NCBI RefSeq assembly: GCF_024713975.1
Contig: NC_091107.1
Coordinates: 12,203,501-12,267,500, forward strand
Direction: 5' to 3'
Source: Paralichthys olivaceus
Taxonomy: Eukaryota > Chordata > Actinopteri > Pleuronectiformes > Paralichthyidae
DNA length: 64,000 nt
Shown: piece after piece, positions 1-11,700 of the stretch
Numbering within the stretch: the stretch's first letter is position 1
Layout: every line of letters begins with the position of its first letter
The notes under the pieces: model-generated
Databases searched by the model: none
What the model was told of the DNA's origin: nothing
What the model saw: the letters and a program-made list of their open reading frames with translations, nothing else
Program-made: the position numbers and the translations under genes

Positions 1-16
1 GCTTGTACCAAATCTT

Positions 17-19
<3 letters not shown>

Positions 20-63
<44 letters not shown>
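20..63. repeat. (AAT)n microsatellite
   Basis: About fourteen uninterrupted AAT units are read directly near the left edge of the window. Confidence 0.95.
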
Positions 64-64
<1 letters not shown>

Positions 65-1219
65 GGGAAAAAAGATAAATAAGAAATGTGTTGAAATGGA
101 AACAAAATGTTGCTCCATGACATTTCTCTTATTTGTAAATGAGGAATGTCAGAGGCATAAACTGACAATTTGGCAGCACAATGTCACAGTGACTGATCAA
201 TAATTATTGTATAAATACTGTATAAATATTGTTGCAAATACTGACAATTTTGCATACGCTCTTACCTGTGGTGTGGTTGCTCCAGTAGGTGGCGCTAGAG
301 GTGAGGCCATGGGGTCAACATGTTATTGCTCTTAGAGGGATAATCATAGCAATCATTCATGCACAGAAAAAAGGTAAATGCAAGTTGAAAATTATATCCC
401 TATGGAAAATGATTGTACCATCAATTATAATAAATAAAAGTGAATTTGAAATCTTCCATATCACAAAACAAAACAAGCCTGTTACAACAATAGACGGACA
501 AATCAGCCGTAATGAAGCAACACAAGTGTGAGTCACAAAGTGTATAAAAGGAAACAATAGTGTCTTTGTGTAACATCTCTGCATCAACACAGTGACGAAT
601 CCAAACTATCTGGTCTCTATCAGATGTGACATCAGCTCTTCGAGAAGCTGGAGACACACCTTACATGAACTGTGAAATCCTTACCAGCATTAGCTTTTCT
701 TCAAAACACAACACAAACAAATGTGGGCCAGCTCAGGCCATGATGTGGCACTTCTGGCCTTCTTGCGGCCCGTTCAAAATAGATTTGTGCCTAAAGGGGC
801 CAACTTGTAAAATAGCAAATGTGGACCAATTATCCCAAAATAGATTACATTTATATTCACAGTTACATTCGGTGCTCCTGGCAACATGTAATCCAGATGT
901 GAAGCTAAAGTGACCTATGTGGTAAATTGTGCGATGGCCCGAATAGCACAAAACAAATTCTGGCCACCTTTGGCACCTTTGGTTTTCATATAGTATTGCT
1001 ATGGCTCAGATCTGGAAAACAGGAGCGGAGTGCCCAAGTGCCATCAATCCATGTAGTATATGGGCTTTGGGTCAAATCTGAGCCAAAACAATTTTGCAAT
1101 CTAGGAAACTACAGTAAGAGTGAGGACTGTAGCTGAAGACTTAAATCACAGCTGAAAACTATGGCACATGTTTAAATTCACTAAATCCAGATTTATATTT
1201 ATTATTTTTCACACAAACA

Positions 1220-1594
1220 TTAAAGGTACAGTGTGTAGAATTTTGAGATATTTAGTGTTGAAATTACATGTTGCAGCTAAACACCCCTCACCTCACCCTC
1301 CCCTTCCAAACATGAAAAAGAAACTGTGGCAGTTAAAAACTCAAATAAAAACTCAAAAGGTGTTTAGTTTGTCCAGTCTGGATTAATATAAAAAACATGG
1401 CGGCCTCTGTAGAGAGGACCCCCTTGATGTAAATATAAAGTATTTAAATATAAAGGGTCTTTTCTGTGGTAGAGAAAACTACAATTCATACAATTTAGAT
1501 GAAAAAAACTTGTGACAACATCATGAGGATTATTCTACATTAAATTTCTGCCAATAGATCCCTTTAACCTAAATCTTACACACTGGACCTTTAA
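1220..1594 (+). mobile_element. TTAA-flanked MITE, copy 1 (full length, 375 bp)
   Basis: The ends are inverted repeats: TTAAAGGTACAGTGTGTAGA at the left and the complement of TCTTACACACTGGACCTTTAA at the right. Both ends carry TTAA, the target-site duplication of piggyBac-type transposons. There is no reading frame, so it is non-autonomous. A second copy of identical length lies at 8461-8835 and a truncated inverted one at about 9802-10007. Assignment to piggyBac is an inference from TTAA alone. Confidence 0.75.
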
Positions 1595-1689
1595 TATCAG
1601 CCCTCTGAAACATGATTGATTTTTTTTATCATCATCCATGAAATATTCTCTTAGAAATCAATACAAATGTTGAAAAATGCGCTGATCAG

Positions 1690-1764
1690 GATCGACTGGA
1701 TCAAGATCGACTGGATCAAGATCGACTGGATCAAGATCGACTGGATCAAGATCGACTGGATCAA
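1690..1764. repeat. 15-bp minisatellite, five units
   Basis: The unit gatcgactggatcaa occurs five times in tandem with no mismatch. It is open in one frame, encoding a repeated IDWIK, but nothing around it supports a gene. Confidence 0.95.
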
Positions 1765-2227
1765 GATTTTACATCTCTTCACAAAGTTTCCTATTGATTC
1801 ATCAGGTAGATTTTGTGTAATGCTGCTAAATAACCAGGGTCTGCCACAGGCTCAGGGGTCAAAGAGTTCCAAGAGCAGACCTGTGCTGACGTTTCAGTTT
1901 TAAAATATATTTATGTACTTTCACAGTGAGTCTTTAACACCTTTAATTTGATCAAATAATTGGAAAAATAATGAAAGGAAAGGGAGTCAATCAAATGACG
2001 GAGAGTGAGCCACAGTGAAAACGGGCTCAGGGATGACCTCAACCAAAGGATGAATCAATGTGTCAGTAAGTGTTGCTCGACCGTGTCTCTGGCTTTTGGG
2101 AAATGATGAAGCAAATGTTTGTTCTTTGTCTTGGTTTCACAATTTCTTTGTTTTTTTATGCAGCATGTGACTGTGTATGTACACATGGTTGGAAATCCTG
2201 GATCTCTGTCCTATTCATGGTCAGGAC

Positions 2228-2228
2228 G

Positions 2229-2291
<63 letters not shown>

Positions 2292-2296
2292 ACACA
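2228..2296. repeat. (AC)n microsatellite
   Basis: A long AC run with one or two interruptions is read directly, about 450 bp upstream of the factor B start codon. Confidence 0.95.
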
Positions 2297-2745
2297 AAAT
2301 AACCAAACAAAATAATGTTTGGACTGAAATAAACGAATACTGAACTGTATTGATTTTTGTTAAGTCTTCTCAGAATTGGGAGTAGGATAAATACGATTCT
2401 TCCTTTTCATTTTTATAAGTTTTAATATTGAGTATCTACTACAAGTTATAGTAATAAAATAAATAAGAAATACACTTGATTAAACTTGTTTTTCTCATTG
2501 ATTGAAACTCAATGATTGTATTCATATTGTGTGTTATTGAGGTCTAATGCAATAGTTAAAACATTAATGGAAGATTGTCTTCTGTTATGTTCACTATTGA
2601 TCTCCTTTTATTTGTCCTGAAGTTAATAAGTAGCAGGACAATCTGTGTTTGTCCAGCCCCCTATCTGTGAACGCTGCTGTTCGTTTGGAAATAAATGTGC
2701 TTCTCATTAAAAAACCCTCATTTCCTCCCCAGTTTAGGCTTCAAC

Positions 2746-5700
2746 ATGAAATTGTCTGTCCACTGGAGCTGGTTTGCTGTTGTTTCCTGTCTCCTCTGCA
2801 TGGGTAAGTTTGTTTTTATCTTAAATTAAAAAATACACACATAGGTAAAAATGACATACAGATAAAAAGATAGATTGACAAATATTTTATCAATCTTGAT
2901 GGAAATGTAAGCATCCAGTAGCTTTAAACACAAAAACAGGGCATGAAATGCACAATTTTATATGTAATTTTACATTTTTTATCGCACAAAAATTCTCATG
3001 TATTTATATTTACTGTAAATCAAGTGGATTTTTTTGAAACATAGATTATACATTTCATCCAGGGTCTCTGAAATCTGAATCTTTTACCTGAAGAGGAATT
3101 TACCCTTTTTGTGGAACGACTTATCTTTAAAACATAAAAATAACATCTACATATATCAGGTTCTGGAGGGAGCTTCCTAAAATATGAGTTCCATGAGGTA
3201 AAAGATTGGCCCAAGAGGAACAGCTTTGTGGAACAACTGATTTGATGGTATTTGTTTGGAAATATTTATTATTATTTATTTATTATAGTCATGTTTAACC
3301 AAGGTATGATTTCTTGAAATTCTAACACAGAGAAGACAAGTCAAATTCTTTTTGTAACATAAAACCTGAACCTGCGACACATTTATTTAAACATTGCACA
3401 TATACAAACTCCTTTTGGTCTTATTTAGAAAATTTGATATTAAGTAAAATAAGACTGAATGTCTAATAATCTCTCATCAGGAGGATTGATGAGAGAATCA
3501 TATTTGCTCCATTCCTTCCTACTTTTTCATTAAAGTCTATTCTTATCGTCTTTGCAATACATTCTGTTATTTATTCATTTAGTCTTTAATTAGCATTTAG
3601 CTAAATGTACTTGTCTGGTATTTTGTAACATTTCTTTTCAACAAATTGAGAACAAAAAAACTAAATATGAGTACCCAGCTAGATCCTGGGCTGCAATAAT
3701 GTTTCTCTTCTTCTCAGGATGTGGGGTTTGGTGTGATTGCTCAGAGGAGGGCATGCAGATGGAAGGAGGTAACTACACACTGACCAAGCAGCTGAGTTGG
3801 GGCAGCCTGTTGATCTACCACTGCTCTGAGGGCTATTATCCATATCCTGCCCTCAGCCGTGTGTGCCAGCTTGACGGCACCTGGAAACCAAAAGCCAGAT
3901 CCAGATTTTTTTCTCAGAGATGCAGGAGTGAGTGATGAAGATGCTGATGATGATGATGATGATGATGATGATGTTTGTCTCTTTGCCTCAGGCCTCTTGC
4001 TCTACATGAGAACTCAGGGGCTTTTGTGTTGTGTTGCAGTTATTGAATGTCCAGACCCCAACGTGCTGGAGAATGGGAATGTCACCCCTCCCCAGGAGAG
4101 GTACTTTGTGTACAATGAAACCAAATATGATTGCTACTCTGGATACACAATGCGAGGCTCGAGCAGGCGTGTTTGCTTACCAAACGGGAAATGGAGTGGC
4201 TCCACTCCCATCTGTAGCCGTGACTGTGAGTCCTGAACATCAACCTGCTTCCCCTCCCCCTCCACTTATACAGACATTCACATTCATAACAGATGTGTGA
4301 GGGGTCTTTTGTCGTTTGTGTTTCTGCAGCGGGAGATAACTGTGCTGATCCCGGAATACCAGCTGGAGCCTCAAGAGCAGGAAACATGTTAGGAATTGAT
4401 GACACAGTGAAATACACCTGCAATGGCAAACTGTTTCTGGTCGGGTCGAAAGAAAGAGTGTGTCAGGAGAACGGCCAGTGGACGGGCAAAGAGCCAGCAT
4501 GTTACTGTAAGACACCTACATACATGTTACTGCATACATTCATGATACTGCATGGTACAGAACATCTTTTGTAACCTTTTGTAAAAACTATAAGAAAGTC
4601 AGTGAGGGAATCATAGACTACAAATACAAAAATAACAGAGTTGGCTGGACTACTCTACTTGATTTCTTACACTGCCCTTGCCCGGAATGGAGGGAAACAT
4701 CTTGCTCAGGTGGGGTTCAGAAACAATAAACAGAATGCCCAGTGGGTTCAGGTCAGGATGCACACATATGCTGAGCAACCAGAATCTTTTCCATTAACAT
4801 GCACTTGGTCCCTCACCTGCCCCCCAACTATGAATGTAAAAACATAAACTGCAGAGAGCTGAGTCCCAGTCCCTGCAGTGATGGGAGAGTTTTCTTGTCT
4901 GCAGAGCTTTTTCTTTAGCATCAATCCAACTCGTCACAGTGACTGAAAACTTTTGCTTCTTCCAGACAAACACACCTATGACACCCCTCTGGAGGTTTCA
5001 GAAGCATTTGGCAGTGCGATCGAACAAAGCCTTGCCACTTTAGAGCCCCTTGGTAAGTTTCAGGAGGTAATGTTATTATTAGAATTATTTAAAGGAGAAA
5101 TATTGTGCTTTTTCAGTATTTCCCTTTCCTCTAGTGGGTTATATAGATCTTTTGTTTTTGTAAAAGGTAAAAGAACCAGCAGAGCTGGTTCTCTCTCCCA
5201 CTGAAAACACTGCTCCTGTTATGTCCATGCCATAATGATAATGACGCTGGCCCGAGAGAGCTCAACGCACTGCAAATTATGAAAACAAATACAAAAATAA
5301 TGTGTTGTGGCTTGTTTAGATGACACACAGGAGGGGAAGAAAATCAGGATTTCAAAAAATGGGACTCTTAATATCTATATTGCTGTGGATATTTCTGAGA
5401 GCATCGAGGAGAAGCAGTTCACTGGTGCAAAGGATGCTGTCACCAAACTTATTACAAAGGTAAGAAACAAACAAAGTTACTCTTCAATAAAAAATGTGAT
5501 AAAACAAAACAAGGTATTTAAATGCTGAATTTGCCGTCAGCAACATTGTGCTGAAAGTAAAGACCTGAGTTATATTGGGATCGTTTCAGTGACCATGGGC
5601 TCAGTTTAAAAGATGCACATGGGGTGAAAGTACAAGCTGCTGTTGATGGATGTTGGCAATACATTTGCTGAGTTTTTAAAACATGTCACAATACAGCAGT

Positions 5701-8700
5701 TAGTGTGAGCCGTCTGGACATTTAATCAATCACTTTTCTCGTGAGGAGTAAAATGAAAATGTAACAGCTCCTATTGTGCATGAAGCCATTAGCCTATTAG
5801 TTATGGGTCAGAATTTCATGTAGCTATAAAACGCATGCACATTCACATCAAATCAATAATCGCTTCATTTGATTTGTCTTGTTTGTCTTAATTGACAGAC
5901 TTTTTGCCAAGTTGCATTTTAAATTAAATTGATGATGAAGGAAAAACTGTGTGTAAAAGAGAAATAGATTTGAAATAAAAACATGTTCTTCTGCTTTACT
6001 TTGACAATGATTGCGATGAAACAAAAACTGCTGGGAGGAAAAATCAATCAAAAGGTTTTAAATAAACTATTTAAAAAGGAGGCTGAATGAATGAACATTT
6101 CATGAAAAGTTTTACAAATGGATGTGAGTGTTTAATTTGTATAATTCTTTTCTTTATTTTTGTATCTATATTAATTGATATTATTTAATATTTCCTTTTT
6201 ATTTATTTGTCATTGCTGTACTCAACAGTCCTAAAAATTATGTTTAACATACATTTTTTGACTACTTAAAGAATCATTAGCTTAGTGGATGTGACCGAAC
6301 ACTGTATTAAAAGATTGATAACACGCGACACCCTAGCTCACCTGTTAGCATGGGTGCCCTGCAAACTGCAGTGGCCACAGATCAGGTTCTGAACCTCTGC
6401 TCTGCGTCTACCCCATTCTCTATTGCCATTCAGTGAAGGCAAACCAACCCAATCCCTTACCAAAATTGAAGCCAAAGCATCTTGATGGCCCCCTGTTGGT
6501 TGGCTGCATTATAGATCATAAGCCCTGCCTCCTCCATTTTAGCAGATGAGACGTGGATCAGAGTAAACATTAATTAACTTTTTCTCAAAGATGGTTTCTG
6601 ACATTCTAGTTATCACACTTCAATCTTCAAGAGTTAATTTTTCCAGTCAGTCTGATTTCAATTTGTTATGCTATAAAAATGAGGTGAAGCGATTGGTCAA
6701 GAGCATTTATCGCCGTAACTGCAACCGTGGCTCGCCACTGCACAGACTCTAGGTCCAAATGCTAAAGATGGCAGCATTCATATACTTATATATTTTGGAT
6801 TCATTTCTGAATACCTGGAGGAAGAGTAGATGCATTTTTCATCTTTATATATGAATTTGAGGCAGCCACTGGTTATTGTAGCTTAGCGCAAAGGCTGTAA
6901 TCAGGGGGTTACTACAACTACCTTGACTCCAGCTTGACCTGTAACGATATAAAGCAACATTTCTTTATAATGTTTGACTGATGGTTTCAGTCAGGTTAGG
7001 TAGTTCTTATCACACTGATGTATGTCCAAGTGTATATATGGATATATACATATGTATATATTGTCTATGGATGTGAAGGTCATAACACTGATCCCATTGA
7101 GAGAATGAGAAGAGTGGATTTCACTATCTGGAGTTATATAAATGACCATATGTTTGGTGTAAGCTGACATATGAAGCCTGACACACTGTTAGAATCCCAT
7201 TTGGCAAACTGAACACTCAACATGTACAAACATAATCTCATCCCATTAGGCTGCCAGGACAACAGCCCATTAGAATGAAATTTCATTATGAATTACACAT
7301 CATAAGCTTGATTGATGCCTCCTGGCAAGAGTCCCCTGGCTCGAAGTCAATGCACACTATGGGAAAATCTTTCTGCTGATAAATGAGTCAATTACTCAAC
7401 AAAATAACAACCATAAGCAGTTTGATACATATGGAGGTGTTGCATTAACAAAATATTTCACAGCATGTGCCACGAGTTCACATGTGCTCACAAAGCTCAT
7501 AAAATTCTAAACCTCATCCACCTGATGTTCAACCGTTTCACTTGTGTCTCCACAGATTTCATCCTTTAGTGTGACTCCAAATTATGAAGTCCTCTTTTTC
7601 TCCGCTGACATACACGAAGTTGTCGACATACTTGAGTTCTTGGACGGCAGAATAGCGCAGGCCGACGGCGTCAAGAAAGCGCTGGAAAAGTTTAAAGTGG
7701 GCAGTGAGTCAAACAGATCAGAGATGTTGGTGAATATATTGTTTTATCAAACACAGCTTGAGCCTGATATTGTGCTTTACTGTGTGTTTGCACTCCAAGA
7801 CAGAAACACTGCTGGAACAGATCTGAATCGTGTCTTCCTCACCTTTCTGGAGAGAATGGCTATCATAAAGGCACGAGTGACAGAGGAGGGGTTTAAGGAA
7901 CATCGTCATGTCCTCATTGTTTTTACTGATGGTAACATTCTAGATCACGGTCATGGTGGTCAACATTTATAGAATCACTTCCTCTTTAGCAAGTTGTTTT
8001 AAAAAAAGGGTTAGGGTTTTGTTGTTGCCATGCTTTATATATAACTGAATTACAGAGCTTTTATTTTGAAAGGTTTGGAACTTGGGTCTGAAGATTGAGT
8101 CAGTTTGCGTCAGGCCTCTGAAATAGTCCAAAAAAAATAACACCAGTTAAGTAAATGATTCAAATTTAAATATAAAGCACACACATGAACAGCAGAAGAA
8201 GTGAACCAAAATCAGTTGAATTTGTTGAAAAACATTGAATATAATATCTTTATTGCAGATAAACCAGGTAGGATGAATGCAAAGTTTTCTAACTTCACTC
8301 TGCAACACAGACTGTTTATGAAAAGCTCTGCACATAGTGTCCAGCAAACAAACAATAAAAAGGAATAGTATAATGTAGAACTGTTTGAGGAGAGCTCACT
8401 AAACAGCCCATTCCCAACCAGCAGGTTGAGAACGGGTACTATGCTAATTCCCAATTAATCTTAAAGGTTCAGTGTGTAGAATTTAGTGATATCTAGTGGT
8501 GAAGTTGCATGTTGCAGCTGAATACCCCTCACCTCACCCTACTCTTCCAAACATGAATCAGAACCTGTGTAAGCCTTAGGTTGACATACAAACTCTAAAG
8601 GTATTTAGCTTTTCCAATTTGGGCCACTGTAAAAAACATGGGAGCCTCCTTAGAAAGGACCTGCTCCGATGTTAATGTAGAGTATTTAAATTTAAAGGGC

Positions 8701-11700
8701 CCATTCTAGGGTAAAGAAAACAACAATTCATAGAATTTAGATGAAACATGCAAGTGAAAACATCACTAGGATTATTTTATATTCAGTTTATGTCAATAGG
8801 TCCCTTTCACTAAATCTTACACACTGGACCTTTAATTGTCTGTGTTGTAAACATACCGTTCAATAAAAAAGGTTGAATATCATTTAAACATATTGTCTCC
8901 TTTCATTGCAGGTGCTTATAACATGGGCGGCTCCCCTGCTCCCACTGTGGAAAGAATAAAGAACATGGTTTACATGAACCACACCAGTGAACAAGACACT
9001 CAGTCAAGAGAGGAATTCCTTGGTGAGTTTTATTGATATGTTGCTGCTTTTACATTTCTGCTGCTGTGCTGATGTTTGTGTTTTAACTTCTCAAACCATT
9101 TTCCCTCCTGAGACAGACATTTACATTTTTGCCATTGGAGCGGATATCTTAGATGACGACCTGCAGCCGCTCACAACAGGCACCGGTGGCCAGCATTACT
9201 TCAGAATGAAGGACATTACGAATTTGCAGGAGACCTTTGATGAAATAATTGGTGGGTGACGTCAGAAGGCTAAATGATTCTCATGACACGCTTCCATTTT
9301 CAGTTTGGTGATGCATTTGTGTGATAGCATTCATCTCCACGCTCCAGTCTGACACAAAGGAGATATATGATCATAACTGGGGGGCAAAACACAGCTCTGT
9401 CCTGTTTCCTAAAGTGCTTAAGAGCAGGCGCACTCATTACTCTTGATCTTGTGGTGTCTCTCTATGATACACAGCCCGACACTACTGCATGGACAGATGT
9501 GATAAAATCTCCCACTGGATCACATTTAAACTGTACACGCGCATCATGTCTATATCCATCAACAGAATGGACCATTAAAAACTATACACAATTTTCACAT
9601 TAAGAGGAATTGCACTTTTAAAATCTAAAGTTGCCAATAGTTCAGATGGAAACTCAAATCCAAACAACTCTTGCCAGGATTTTTTTTCAGACATTCATTG
9701 TCCCCAGAGTAAAAAGTAAAAAGTCAAAGTACACATGAAATACATTTTTCTCAAAGATCAAAGATCAATTGATCTAATTTGTTGTTTTCTTAACCCTCGA
9801 ATGGGCCCTTTATATTTCAACACTTAATATTTACATTGGGATTGGGTCCTCTATACAGAGGCCACCATGTTTGTTACAGTAGCCCAGACTGGACAAACAC
9901 CTTCCACGCCAAACATGAATGGCAGGGAAGGTGAGGTAAGGGGTATTCAGCTGCAATATGCAACTTCACCACTAGATGTCACAAAATTATACACAATGAA
10001 CCTTTAAGATGTGGTCATAAGGTTCAGTTTGCATTTACACTTAACAGATTCTGATCACATCGAGTGTAAATCCATAGCTTTATGAACAACTGAATAATAC
10101 ACTCACAGCTGAAAATGTGTCTTGCACTTACAGTATTTGTTGCAAAAAACTCTTGTACCTTCAGAGGTTAAATGCATTTACTGAGGGTTGCTTTGGATGA
10201 GAGTGAGACCATCTGCTAAATAAATGTCATGTAATTTAATAATGAAATGGGTTCAAGACAATGAATCCCAAATGGTTCCTAATGTATGTGAAAAAAATGT
10301 CACGTTGGGATAAAAACCTTGCGACAAATGAATGTAATGTTCAATCTAATTCTTAAGTCTGATATAACCGAAAATGTTTTTGTATTCAGGGACATTATCT
10401 CCATTGAATTGATTGTTTTCATTCACTATGGATTGTTTTAATGCAGATGAAAGCGACGTTCAGGGCCTATGCGGTCTTCACAGGGATTATGACACAGCAT
10501 TTACCAAAGAAAGCAAGAGGAAAATGTATCCATGGTGGGCGTACATCGTGGTCCAGGTGCATGTTTCAGTATTTCATTTGACTTCAGAAGTTGTGTATGA
10601 CAAATGTTTGCGAGGAAAATAACCTATGGTCCCTGACCATAGAAATTATTCAAATTTACAGGATTTTACTGGTTACACAGTAGAATTTGCCTCCTGTTTT
10701 ATCAACTGAACTGTATTTATTTATCATTTAAACTCAAGAATCAAGGAACAAGGAAGTGCCTCGGCTCTCTGGTGACCTCCAAGTTTATTCTGACCGCTGC
10801 TCACTGCTTCACGTTTGGCGATTTACCAGAGCATGTGACAGTTGAGATTGATGATGGAAACGGCAAGGGTAAAAAATGTTTATTTAATGTCTGAATGCAT
10901 ATGCCTACCTCTCTTTTACAGGTGTATCAACATGGTTATTGTGATTGTAGCAGTTACATTAATTAATTTTTGGTCACTTTACTCAAATATTTTGATATCA
11001 AATATGAGTTTGACTAAGTTTTCTGCTCTCTGCAGTATGATATTAACTGTATTACTAACAAGTGACTTCATCTCTTTTGCAGTAAAACGAGTAAAAACCT
11101 TCATATTACACCCAAATTACAATATTAAAGCTAAGGAGAAGGAAGGTGTGCAGGAGTTCTATGACTACGATATCGCTCTCATCCAACTGGAGGAAGATGT
11201 TCGTATCTCTTCTGCCGTCAGGTAACAACCCATATTGTCGTTTGTGCTCACATTTGATTTGCCTGGAGATATAGTGATAAAATAGTTCTTCTTAACATCT
11301 CACACATAAACAAAAATCATGTGTGTAACAGACTATTGATATATTTCTTATGTTAGGAGTTAGGAGTACTTTCATGGCATGTTGTGTTTGCTGTCTCCAT
11401 CAGACGTATTTGCATTCCTGGCACCCAGGAGACCAGTGACGCTCTGCAAATGGTCGGTGAATCTACCCTCAAACAACAAGGTGTGTAACCTCCACCAACA
11501 CAATGTCACGCTGTCACACAGCTCATTTGTCATAAAAGCTTATAAAGATGCCCATCTTCATATAGAGCTTGTGACCTTTATCGGCCCATTTCTGAGCTGC
11601 AAGTTATTGTACTTCAAAACCAGTGGGTCCTTGATATTAGACACATAAACAGTCAGTCAGTCTTTGGCAGATTTTTATTAGGTTTTGCTGAGTAGCTGAT

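Larger units (their letters stand above)
1..2745. other. Upstream flank of the factor B gene: no gene seen, repeats only
   Basis: I see no convincing coding sequence here; the open frames are short and lack homology or matching splice sites. The stretch holds an AAT microsatellite, a 375-bp MITE copy, a 15-bp minisatellite and an AC microsatellite, listed separately. About 720-1130 is rich in degenerate GGGCCAGATCTGG-like words and may be an old dispersed repeat. The sequence just before the factor B start ends in a possible acceptor (cctccccag at about 2724-2732), so a 5' non-coding exon further upstream is possible but was not identified. Confidence 0.6.

Noticed and set aside
1667-1903. 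Open frame with repeated IDWIK motif
   Set aside because: It is the translation of a perfect 15-bp minisatellite. There is no start context, splice signal or homology.
2070-2343. Open frames rich in HTHTHT
   Set aside because: They are frames through the AC microsatellite.
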